A stretch of 5,042 nt of DNA. Source: DAOTXK01 sp034430555. Lineage in GTDB: Bacteria > Chloroflexota > Anaerolineae > Aggregatilineales > Ch27. Of the stretch, positions 1 to 5,042 are shown piece after piece. Position 1 is the first letter of the stretch; each line of letters opens with the position of its first letter. The stretch spans positions 1-5,042 of the forward strand of contig DAOUEM010000018.1 of assembly GCA_034430555.1 (NCBI GenBank), read 5' to 3'. The position numbers were made by a program, and so were the translations under genes. The notes under the pieces were generated by a model. The model ran no database searches and was not told where the DNA came from. It saw only the letters and a program-made list of their open reading frames with translations.

Positions 1-173
1 TTGGTGATGCGGTTGAGGGCCGGGTCGCCCTGGCAGATCAGCAGCCCGCCGGTGTGATCGACCAGGCCGCCGAAGTCCAGCGTGCCCAGGTAGTTGATCC
101 ACTTGGTGGTGGTGTAGGGGTTGGTGATCACGTATTCGCGGTTGGTATCGTCGAAATAGCCGTAGGTTGTCAT
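1..173 (-). CDS. GH94-family glycoside phosphorylase, N-terminal fragment (gene runs off the left edge)
   Basis: Only the first 57 codons are inside the window. The translation starts MTTYGYFDDTNREYVI and continues with WINYLG (residues 25-30) and a GG-containing strand, the same order as the N-terminus of the intact cellobiose phosphorylase upstream (FDD..REYVI, WINYLG, AGG). This stretch begins the N-terminal β-sandwich domain of GH94 enzymes, which phosphorolyse β-linked disaccharides or oligosaccharides in the cytoplasm to a sugar 1-phosphate. The start is well fixed: a TGA lies in frame four codons upstream, and GAGGG sits about 7 nt before the ATG. From residue 33 on it reads FGGLVDHTGG..ICQGDPALNRIT, unlike the SNTAGGYSFYRDARLRRLT of its neighbour, so it is a diverged paralogue, probably with another acceptor specificity, rather than a recent copy. 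It lies 125 nt downstream of the phosphorylase gene on the same strand and is probably co-transcribed. Substrate cannot be assigned because the catalytic domain is missing. Confidence 0.85.
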   Translation of the reverse strand, partial: MTTYGYFDDTNREYVITNPYTTTKWINYLGTLDFGGLVDHTGGLLICQGDPALNRIT

Positions 174-179
174 GGGCAG

Positions 180-184
180 CCCTC
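180..184 (-). promoter_or_regulatory. Ribosome binding site of the downstream GH94 gene
   Basis: GAGGG on the minus strand lies about 7 nt before the ATG at 173. It is a moderate Shine-Dalgarno match and supports this start. It overlaps the TGA that closes the frame upstream. Confidence 0.5.
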
Positions 185-189
185 AGTAG

Positions 190-209
190 GGGCGCTGCTT
201 GCCGCGCCC
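190..209 (-). repeat. 6-bp inverted repeat in the leader of the downstream GH94 gene
   Basis: GGGCGC and GCGCCC are separated by 8 nt (GGCAAGCA on the minus strand), giving an all-GC hairpin that ends about 16 nt before the ATG and just upstream of the GAGGG. No T-run follows on either strand, so it does not look like an intrinsic terminator. It may only reflect high GC, or it could affect access to the ribosome binding site or act as a processing site between the two phosphorylase genes. Confidence 0.35.
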
Positions 210-298
210 GGATGATGGTCGGATAGTACCAGTTCAGTCTTTCAGATTCGCAAAGGGGCGTTTGCCGTATATTACCTTGAAGGCCTGCCCTGCCTGGC

Positions 299-2746
299 TT
301 AACCCCCCACTGTCACCTCGACCGTCACCGCGGTCACGCCATCCGCTGGCAGCGGGACCACGTCCCCCGCGACCGGCTGGCCGTCCACCGTCAGCGCGAC
401 GGTATTGCCGGCCCCAACCCGCTTCACCGTGATGCGGTAGGTCACGCCCCGGAACCGGCGCCTGGCCGCGAAGCCGTCCCAGTTTTCCGGGATAACCGGC
501 GCGATCTGCAGGCCGCCCCAGGCGGGCCGGATGCCCAGAATCCACTGGGTGATGGCCAGGTAGTTGTAGGCGGCGGTGCCGGTCAGCCAGGAGTTTTTGG
601 CTTCGCCGTGGGTGGGCGCGTCCTTGCCGGCGATCATCTGGGCGTAGACGTACGGCTCGCTGCGGTGCACCTCGCTGATGGCCTCGCGGGCGGAAGGATT
701 GATACGCGAATAGTAGTCGAAGGCCCGGTCGCCGCGCCCCAACCGCGTCTCCGCGATCATGATCCACGGGTTGTTGTGGCAGAAGATGCCGGCGTTTTCC
801 TTGTAGCCGGGCGGGTAGGACGAGATTTCGCCCAGGTTCAGGTAATACTGCGTGTAGGCGGGTTGGAGCAGCACGATGCCGTGCGGCGTCGCCAGGTGTT
901 CGGCCACCGAGTCCAGCGCCTGTTGGGCGCGCCCGTCGTCCAGGCCCATGCCGGCCATGACGCACATGCCCTGCGGCTCGATGAAGATCTGCCCTTCCCG
1001 GCATTCCTGGGAACCTACTTTATCGCCGAAGTGATCGTAGGCGCGCAGGAACCAGTCGCCGTCCCAGCCGTGCGCCTTCACCGTCTTATCCATGGCGGCG
1101 GCGTGGGCCAGGTAGGCGTCGGCTTCGGTGGGGCTGCCCTGGTGACGGGCCATGTCGGCCATTTCCGCCGCGGCCAGGTTAAATAACCCGGCGATGAAGA
1201 TCGATTCCGCCGTCTTGCCGTCCCGGCTGGTCGCGGTCTGGAAGGATTCGCCCGGTTCCTCGGAGAAGGTGTTCAGGTTGAGGCAGTCGTTCCAGTCGGC
1301 GCGGCCAATGAGCGGCAGTCCGTGCGGGCCGAGCCGGTCCAGCGTGTACTGCAGGCAGCGGCGCAGGTGCTCGTAGAGCGGGGCCTCGCTGCCCGGCTGG
1401 TTGTCGAAGGGTACCAGTTCGTCGAGGAGGGCCCAGTCGCCCGTTTCTTTGATGTAGGCCGCCGCGGCCAGCACCAGCCACAGCGGGTCGTCGTTGAAGT
1501 TGCTGCCCACGGCGTCGTTGCCGCGCTTGGTGAGCGGCTGGTACTGGTGATAGGCGCCGCCATCCGGGAACTGGGTGGCGCTGATATCCAGGATGCGCTG
1601 GCGGGCCAGTTCCGGCACCATGTGCACGAAGCCCAGCAGGTCCTGGCTGGAATCGCGGAAGCCCATGCCGCGCCCGATGCCCGATTCGTAATACGAAGCC
1701 GAGCGCGACAGGTTAAAGGTCACCATGTTCTGGTAGGCGTTCCAGACGTTGACCATGCGGTTGGTGTGCACGTCGGGCGTTTCCACCTGGAAGATGTCCA
1801 GCAGGCCGGCCCAGTAATCGCGCAACTGCCGGAAGGCGTCCTCGACAACGGCGGCCTCCAGGTAGCGGGCCAAAACCGGCTTCACCGTGCGCTTATTGAG
1901 GATCGACGAGCCGGGCGGGTCGAACTTCTGGTCGCGTGGGTTTTCGTGGTAGCCCAGCACGAAGATCACCTGCCGCGATTCGCCGGGCTGGAGATCGATC
2001 CGGCTGTGCAGCGCGCCGATGGGCGCCCAGCCGTGGGCCATCGAATCGAACGACTCGCCGCGCTCGACGGCGGCAGGGTTGTCCCAGCCGCGATAGGGGC
2101 CGAGAAAGACCTCGCGCTGTGTATCATAACCGGCCACCGGGGCGGAGCAGGCGAAGTAGGCGAAGTGATCGCGCCGCTCGCGGTACTCGGTCTTGTGGTA
2201 AATGACGCCGTCCTCGACCTCGACCTCGCCGATGTTGAAGTTGCGCTGGTAGTTGGTCATGTCGTCGTAGGCGTCCCACAGGTTAAACTCGACCGTGCCA
2301 AAAACCGAGAGCGAGGCCGGCGTTTCCCGCGCGTTGGTGACGGTGAGCTGCCAGATTTCCAGCGTTTCGCCCAGCGGCACGAAATAGCGGGTCTTGGCCG
2401 TGATGCCCCGGCTGGCGCCCCTGATGACCGTATAGCCCTGACCGTGGCGGCACTCGTAGGCATCGAGCGGGCAACGCGTCGGCTGCCAGGAGGGCGACCA
2501 GAAATCGCCGCTGCCGTTATCCCGCAGGTAGATGGAACGGCCCCCGCTGTCGGTGGGCACGTTGTTGTAGCGGTAGCGGGTCAGGCGGCGCAGGCGGGCG
2601 TCCCGGTAAAAGGAGTACCCGCCGGCGGTGTTGGAGATCAGGCCAAAATAGGTTTCGCTGCCCAGGTAGTTGATCCAGGGCAGTGGGGTATCGGGCTGGG
2701 CGATCACGTACTCGCGCGCCCGGTCATCGAAATGTCCGAATAGCAT
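299..2746 (-). CDS. cbp: Cellobiose phosphorylase (GH94), complete
   Basis: An 815-residue cytoplasmic enzyme predicted to split cellobiose with inorganic phosphate into α-D-glucose 1-phosphate and glucose, saving one ATP per disaccharide. No signal peptide is visible. Domain order follows GH94: N-terminal β-sandwich (about 1-275), helical linker, (α/α)6 barrel (about 310-735) and C-terminal β-domain. The general acid is D487 in GRADWNDCLN (481-490). R359 and D365 in GIGRGMGFRD match the sugar-binding Arg/Asp pair, and H657 (ENAGIFCHNNPW) with T722 (SWLTGTAA) match the phosphate-binding His/Thr pair, with the 65-residue spacing known in the family. CLNLNTFSEEPGESFQT after the acid resembles, from memory, the clostridial cellobiose phosphorylase rather than chitobiose phosphorylase (CLNLGGGES). 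Length fits the usual 800-820. The ATG is the only choice: TGA lies four codons upstream and GAGGAG sits 5 nt before it. A promoter and LacI-like operator precede it and a GH94 paralogue follows. A close β-glucoside specificity cannot be excluded. Confidence 0.9.
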   Translation of the reverse strand: MLFGHFDDRAREYVIAQPDTPLPWINYLGSETYFGLISNTAGGYSFYRDARLRRLTRYRYNNVPTDSGGRSIYLRDNGSGDFWSPSWQPTRCPLDAYECRHGQGYTVIRGASRGITAKTRYFVPLGETLEIWQLTVTNARETPASLSVFGTVEFNLWDAYDDMTNYQRNFNIGEVEVEDGVIYHKTEYRERRDHFAYFACSAPVAGYDTQREVFLGPYRGWDNPAAVERGESFDSMAHGWAPIGALHSRIDLQPGESRQVIFVLGYHENPRDQKFDPPGSSILNKRTVKPVLARYLEAAVVEDAFRQLRDYWAGLLDIFQVETPDVHTNRMVNVWNAYQNMVTFNLSRSASYYESGIGRGMGFRDSSQDLLGFVHMVPELARQRILDISATQFPDGGAYHQYQPLTKRGNDAVGSNFNDDPLWLVLAAAAYIKETGDWALLDELVPFDNQPGSEAPLYEHLRRCLQYTLDRLGPHGLPLIGRADWNDCLNLNTFSEEPGESFQTATSRDGKTAESIFIAGLFNLAAAEMADMARHQGSPTEADAYLAHAAAMDKTVKAHGWDGDWFLRAYDHFGDKVGSQECREGQIFIEPQGMCVMAGMGLDDGRAQQALDSVAEHLATPHGIVLLQPAYTQYYLNLGEISSYPPGYKENAGIFCHNNPWIMIAETRLGRGDRAFDYYSRINPSAREAISEVHRSEPYVYAQMIAGKDAPTHGEAKNSWLTGTAAYNYLAITQWILGIRPAWGGLQIAPVIPENWDGFAARRRFRGVTYRITVKRVGAGNTVALTVDGQPVAGDVVPLPADGVTAVTVEVTVGG

Positions 2747-2751
2747 GGTGA

Positions 2752-2757
2752 CTCCTC
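2752..2757 (-). promoter_or_regulatory. Ribosome binding site of the cellobiose phosphorylase gene
   Basis: GAGGAG on the minus strand, 5 nt before the ATG at 2746, is a strong Shine-Dalgarno sequence. With the in-frame TGA at 2756-2758 it fixes the translation start. Confidence 0.75.
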
Positions 2758-2789
2758 ATGTTTGGGGGGGCGGCTCTTGGCTGGGACGT

Positions 2790-2803
2790 TGGGAACGCTC
2801 CCA
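2790..2803. promoter_or_regulatory. LacI-family (CebR/CelR-like) operator
   Basis: TGGGAACGCTCCCA is a 14-bp palindrome with a central CG; only one symmetric pair (2795/2798) fails. It differs by one base from TGGGAGCGCTCCCA, the site known for the cellobiose-responsive LacI-family repressors CebR (Streptomyces) and CelR (Thermobifida). It lies directly downstream of the TATAAT of the cellobiose phosphorylase promoter, and the predicted transcription start (about 2800) falls inside it, a classic repressor position. The gene product uses cellobiose, which matches the operator type. An adjacent TGGGACGT (2782-2789) repeats the left half-site. No regulator gene is in the window, so the binding protein is inferred. 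Confidence 0.75.
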
Positions 2804-2806
2804 GAA

Positions 2807-2812
2807 ATTATA
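2807..2812 (-). promoter_or_regulatory. σ70-type -10 box of the cellobiose phosphorylase promoter
   Basis: TATAAT on the minus strand is a perfect -10 hexamer 60 nt before the ATG, giving a leader of about 55 nt. The -35 region is poor: TTAGTC with an 18-bp spacer (2831-2836) or TTGTTA with 21 bp. No TGn extension precedes the hexamer. The promoter is therefore judged from the -10 box, its position and the operator next to it. Confidence 0.6.
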
Positions 2813-2940
2813 CACCGGAATCGGACCGGGGACTAACAACTGTCGGGAAATGGGTGTGTTTGCGAGGGGAGATGTGGTGCATCAACCGGGTGTCGCATCG
2901 ACCGTCACCGTTTTCTCAGGTAAGGGCGGGCGGGGTGCGG

Positions 2941-2946
2941 CATAAT
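2941..2946 (+). promoter_or_regulatory. Possible -10 box for the ABC exporter gene
   Basis: CATAAT matches five of six consensus positions and lies 52 nt before the exporter ATG. I see no acceptable -35 hexamer at 16-19 bp (the sequence there is around CAGGTAAG). A second candidate, TGATATACC at 2972-2980, resembles an extended -10 but would leave almost no leader. Both are weak. Confidence 0.3.
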
Positions 2947-2981
2947 GGGGAGACACGCTTCAATGAGACCGTGATATACCC

Positions 2982-2990
2982 GGGAAAGAG
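2982..2990 (+). promoter_or_regulatory. Weak ribosome binding site of the ABC exporter gene
   Basis: GGGAAAGAG ends 8 nt before the ATG at 2999. It is a poor purine-rich Shine-Dalgarno match, but the start is forced because TGA at 2972-2974 closes the frame upstream and no other start codon lies between. Confidence 0.4.
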
Positions 2991-2998
2991 AACGACCC

Positions 2999-4813
2999 AT
3001 GATCCGCATCCGAAGCCGGGGGCGTCCCGGCGGCGAGACACGCGAAGTCCCCGATATCCCCGTGCGCTGGCAGCGCCTGCTGCGCTACCTGCTGCCCTAC
3101 AAGTCGCGGCTGACCCTGGCCATCCTGATGCTGGTGATCAGCGCCGGGCTGAGCCTGGTCTTCCCCGCCGTGATCCGCGACGTGGTCGACTCGGTGTTCC
3201 AGCGGGCCGACGTGAACCTGCTGGACCGGATCACCGTTTTTTTGCTGGTCGTGTTCCTGGTCCGCTCGGCGACGACGCTGCTGCAAACCTACAACCTCAA
3301 CTACGTGGGCGAGCGCCTCGTGGTGGACCTGCGCCAGCAGCTTTACGCGCGCATCCTGCGCCTGTCCATGCAGTTCTTCACCGAACAGCGGGTGGGCGAG
3401 CTGGTCAGCCGGCTGTCCAACGACGTGACCGTCATGCGGGCCACGCTCACCAGCAACGTCGCCACCCTGCTCCAGCAGGCGCTGATTATGGTCGGTTCGG
3501 TGGTGGTAATGGTGGCCCTCAACTGGCGGCTGTCGCTGTTCATCCTGGCCATCATCCCGGTGCTGGTGGGGCTGGGCTTCGTCTTCGGCTTCTGGCTGCG
3601 GCGGCTGAGCGGCCAGGTGCAGGACGAAATCGCCGGGGCGACGGTGGTGGCGGAGGAGGTCCTGCAGAACATCCGCGAGGTCAAGAGCTTCGTGCGGGAG
3701 CCGTACGAGGTGGGGCGCTACAACGGCGCCATCGACCGGGCCTTCCAGGCGGCGCTGCGCCTGCTGCGGGTGCGGGCGGGTTTTGGGCCGCTGATGGCCT
3801 TCCTGGCCTTTGGCGGGCTGTCGCTGGTGCTGTGGTTTGGCGGGCGCGAGGTGCTGGACAGGCGCCTGACCGGCGGCGAGTTGATCGCCTTTTTGATCTA
3901 CGGCCTGTCGGTGGCGGGCAGTTTCTCCTCGCTGGTGGGGCTGTATACCCAGTTCCAGGAGGCGCTGGGCGCGACCCGGCGCGTCTTCCAGTTGATCGAC
4001 ATGAGACCCGGCGTGCTGGATGCGCCCGGCGCGCAGGCGCTCGATCGGGTCGAGGGGCGCATCGCCTTGGAGGATGTGTGTTTCACCTACGACGAAAAGC
4101 AGGTCGTGCTGCAAGACCTCAACCTGGAAGTGGCCCCCGGCGAAATCCTGGCGCTGGTCGGTCCCAGCGGGGCGGGCAAAACCACCCTGTTCAACCTGAT
4201 CCCGCGCTTTTACGACCCCGGTGAGGGCGCGGTCCGGCTGGATGGGCACGACCTGCGCAGTGTCACCCAGGCCAGCCTGCGGGCGCAGATCGGCATCGTG
4301 CCGCAGGAGACGCTGCTTTTTGGCGGCACCATCCGTGAGAATATCCTGTACGGGCGGCTGGATGCCGGTGAGGACGAGATGATCGCCGCGGCCAAAGCCG
4401 CCAACGCCCACGACTTCATCACCAACGAGCTGCCGGACGGTTACGAGACCATCGTCGGGGAGCGCGGCGTCCGGCTTAGCGGCGGGCAGCGCCAGCGAGT
4501 CGCCATCGCCCGCGCCCTCCTCAAGGACCCCCGCATCCTGCTGCTGGACGAGGCGACGTCCAGCCTGGACAACGAGTCCGAGCACCTGGTACAGGAAGCG
4601 CTGGGCCGCCTGATGCAGAATCGCACCACGATCATCATCGCCCACCGGCTGAGCACGGTGCGCATCGCCCACCGCATCGCCGTGCTGGAGCGGGGCCGCC
4701 TGGTGGAATTGGGCAGCCACGTCGAATTGATGGCGGCGGGCGGCCTCTACGCCCGGCTGTACGAGATGCAGTTCCGCGCCGAGGACCTGCTGGCGGTCGA
4801 CGGGGCGGATTAG
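2999..4813 (+). CDS. ABCB-type ABC exporter half-transporter (fused membrane and ATPase domains)
   Basis: A 604-residue inner-membrane half-transporter expected to work as a dimer, using ATP to move a lipid, drug or other hydrophobic compound outward. An N-terminal cytoplasmic stretch (1-35) is followed by six probable membrane helices, roughly at 37-57, 76-96, 155-175, 178-200, 263-283 and 292-317. The coupling segment FFTEQRVGELVSRLSND (126-142) is typical of type IV ABC exporters such as MsbA, Sav1866 and BmrA. The ATPase domain (about 353-590) is complete: A-loop Y364, Walker A GPSGAGKT (388-395), Q-loop Q436, signature LSGGQ (493-497), Walker B ILLLDE (513-518), D-loop SSLD (521-524), switch H549. 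The glutamate after Walker B (E518) is present, so the site should hydrolyse ATP. The length is normal for the family. It is divergent from the phosphorylase genes and has no binding-protein or permease partner, so sugar import is unlikely. Substrate is unknown, and a heterodimer with a partner gene outside the window remains possible. Confidence 0.93.
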   Translation: MIRIRSRGRPGGETREVPDIPVRWQRLLRYLLPYKSRLTLAILMLVISAGLSLVFPAVIRDVVDSVFQRADVNLLDRITVFLLVVFLVRSATTLLQTYNLNYVGERLVVDLRQQLYARILRLSMQFFTEQRVGELVSRLSNDVTVMRATLTSNVATLLQQALIMVGSVVVMVALNWRLSLFILAIIPVLVGLGFVFGFWLRRLSGQVQDEIAGATVVAEEVLQNIREVKSFVREPYEVGRYNGAIDRAFQAALRLLRVRAGFGPLMAFLAFGGLSLVLWFGGREVLDRRLTGGELIAFLIYGLSVAGSFSSLVGLYTQFQEALGATRRVFQLIDMRPGVLDAPGAQALDRVEGRIALEDVCFTYDEKQVVLQDLNLEVAPGEILALVGPSGAGKTTLFNLIPRFYDPGEGAVRLDGHDLRSVTQASLRAQIGIVPQETLLFGGTIRENILYGRLDAGEDEMIAAAKAANAHDFITNELPDGYETIVGERGVRLSGGQRQRVAIARALLKDPRILLLDEATSSLDNESEHLVQEALGRLMQNRTTIIIAHRLSTVRIAHRIAVLERGRLVELGSHVELMAAGGLYARLYEMQFRAEDLLAVDGAD

Positions 4814-4904
4814 CGCGCCGTCTTAGAGCAGGCGCTGCGACACTATGACCGGCTGGAGTTGCTTATCCACAGCACGGCGCGGTGGCCGGTCAAGACGGCT
4901 CTCA
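4814..4904. other. Spacer downstream of the ABC exporter
   Basis: This short gap between the exporter TAG and the next promoter contains nested inverted repeats but no hairpin plus T-run, so I find no intrinsic terminator. If the downstream ORF belongs to an insertion sequence, the left end of that element should lie here, but no terminal repeat can be named without the right end. Confidence 0.5.
4817..4899. repeat. Two nested 8-bp inverted repeats with abutting right arms
   Basis: GCCGTCTT (4817-4824) pairs with AAGACGGC (4892-4899), and TGACCGGC (4846-4853) pairs with GCCGGTCA (4885-4892). The right arms are contiguous, sharing base 4892, while the left arms are 21 nt apart. A further short pair, CCAC (4867-4870) with GTGG (4882-4885), extends the series inward and shares base 4885 with the second pair. 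The matches are exact, but function is unknown: a bulged hairpin at the 3' end of the exporter mRNA, a remnant of an element end, or chance. Confidence 0.4.
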
Positions 4905-4932
4905 TTGAGAAAACAGAACAAGAACGTATAAT
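4905..4932 (+). promoter_or_regulatory. Near-consensus σ70 promoter for the partial right-edge ORF
   Basis: TTGAGA (4905-4910, five of six) and TATAAT (4927-4932, six of six) are 16 bp apart. This is the best promoter in the window. A start point 7 nt after the -10 box would be at 4939, exactly the A of the downstream ATG, so the transcript would have little or no leader. Confidence 0.7.
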
Positions 4933-4938
4933 CAAAAG

Positions 4939-5042
4939 ATGCCACGACAACGATTTCAAATCACGGAAGAACAAGAGAAGGCACTGCAACGAGCGTATCG
5001 CGAAAGCAAGGATGCAGCGACACGGACGCGCTACCAGGCGGT
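4939..5042 (+). CDS. Probable IS630-family transposase, N-terminal fragment (runs off the right edge)
   Basis: Thirty-four codons and two bases are visible, starting MPRQRFQITEEQEKALQRAY and ending near TRTRYQAV. The pattern of a short basic start, a helix of the EEQ..AL..AY type and a TRTRYQAV-like segment resembles the beginning of the helix-turn-helix region of IS630-family transposases. That is recognition from memory on a short fragment, and another helix-turn-helix protein is possible. The ATG is the only usable start: TGA at 4906-4908 is in frame upstream, and there is no ATG, GTG or TTG between. No Shine-Dalgarno sequence precedes it, and the -10 box ends 6 nt before it. Codon use is more AT-rich than the neighbours (CAA, GAA, GCA, ACG mixed), consistent with an acquired element. 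The catalytic DDE domain would lie outside the window. Confidence 0.5.
   Translation, partial: MPRQRFQITEEQEKALQRAYRESKDAATRTRYQA

Larger units (their letters stand above)
174..298. other. 125-nt spacer between the two GH94 genes
   Basis: Read on the minus strand, this gap between the TAA of the cellobiose phosphorylase and the ATG of the next GH94 gene holds one short GC hairpin and a ribosome binding site. There is no hairpin followed by a T-run and no convincing -35/-10 pair. An AT-rich patch near 268-275 is a poor -10 match. There is no copy of the palindromic operator found upstream of the first gene. The simplest reading is read-through transcription, with both genes in one operon. Confidence 0.6.
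2747..2998. other. 252-nt divergent intergenic region
   Basis: It separates the phosphorylase unit (leftward) from the ABC exporter (rightward). The left third holds the phosphorylase ribosome binding site, operator and -10 box. The right part has only a weak promoter candidate and a weak ribosome binding site for the exporter. The middle (about 2840-2935) shows no coding frame I believe in and no terminator. The operator is about 195 nt from the exporter start and on the far side of any likely exporter promoter, so shared control by the same repressor is not evident. Confidence 0.6.
1..5042 (-). other. Probable operon: cellobiose phosphorylase followed by a second GH94 gene
   Basis: The relevant part is 1-2812 on the minus strand. 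The two GH94 genes share strand, are separated by 125 nt without a terminator or clear internal promoter, and sit behind one operator-controlled promoter. The inferred role is coordinated phosphorolysis of two related β-linked sugars, induced by cellobiose or a similar disaccharide. The true left limit is outside the window. Confidence 0.55.

Noticed and set aside
1..173. Naming the partial gene as chitobiose or cellodextrin phosphorylase
   Set aside because: Only 57 residues are available and none of the specificity-determining active-site residues is visible.
250..265. GCAAA/TTTGC inverted repeat with 6-nt spacing after the phosphorylase stop
   Set aside because: A 5-bp AT-containing stem without a T-run is too weak to be called a terminator or operator.
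318..330. 13-bp sequence TCGACCGTCACCG also present at 2898-2910
   Set aside because: One copy is inside the phosphorylase coding region and one is in the spacer; a single repeat of this length is plausible by chance in GC-rich DNA and has no structure around it.
1322..2743. Long open plus-strand frame opposite the cellobiose phosphorylase gene
   Set aside because: It is antisense to a clear, intact GH94 gene with all catalytic motifs; its translation is low-complexity in V, A, R and G with no recognisable domain, as expected for a mirror frame in GC-rich DNA.
2879..2903. Direct repeat GCATCRACC with 16-bp period in the divergent spacer
   Set aside because: Only two imperfect 9-bp copies exist and they are not placed against a convincing promoter, so a regulator site cannot be claimed.
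2758..4224. Plus-strand frame overlapping the start of the exporter
   Set aside because: It is a shifted reading of the exporter gene, rich in A, G, R and P, without a ribosome binding site or recognisable motifs.
2960..4720. Long open minus-strand frame opposite the ABC exporter gene
   Set aside because: Its translation is dominated by Q, H, A and D runs typical of the antisense of a GC-rich gene, and the plus strand encodes a complete ABC transporter.
2999..4813. Naming the exporter msbA (lipid A flippase)
   Set aside because: The architecture is shared by many ABCB-type exporters, no lipid A genes are nearby, and the suspected phylum often lacks lipopolysaccharide; substrate cannot be read from the sequence.

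Overview
The window is GC-rich bacterial DNA holding two complete protein genes and the 5' ends of two more. No rRNA, tRNA or CRISPR array was seen. The mix of a clostridial-type cellobiose phosphorylase, a second GH94 gene beside it, an ABCB-type exporter and the likely start of an IS630-type transposase would fit a GC-rich environmental bacterium such as a member of Chloroflexota (Anaerolineae-like). That placement is inference and weak; nothing here is a taxonomic marker.

Left part, minus strand (1-2812): a disaccharide-phosphorolysis transcription unit. A σ70-type -10 box and a LacI-family-like palindrome (TGGGAACGCTCCCA, 2790-2803) precede an intact GH94 cellobiose phosphorylase (2746-299). 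After 125 nt with no recognisable terminator comes a second GH94 gene that starts at 173 and runs off the left edge. The palindrome is one base from the 14-bp operator bound by actinobacterial cellobiose repressors (CebR/CelR), and it covers the predicted transcription start. The reading is that cellobiose, or a related disaccharide, relieves repression of a cytoplasmic phosphorolytic pathway that yields glucose 1-phosphate.

Middle and right part, plus strand (2999-4813): a divergently transcribed, complete ABC half-transporter with fused membrane and ATPase domains and all canonical ATPase motifs. It looks like an exporter, so it is unlikely to be the sugar importer of the neighbouring genes. 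The 252-nt divergent spacer carries the phosphorylase promoter and operator near its left end and only a weak promoter candidate for the exporter.

Right edge (4814-5042): a short spacer with nested inverted repeats, then a near-consensus promoter (TTGAGA-16-TATAAT) whose predicted start point falls on the ATG of a truncated ORF resembling the N-terminus of IS630-family transposases. This suggests a mobile-element insertion just downstream of the exporter and possibly leaderless expression.
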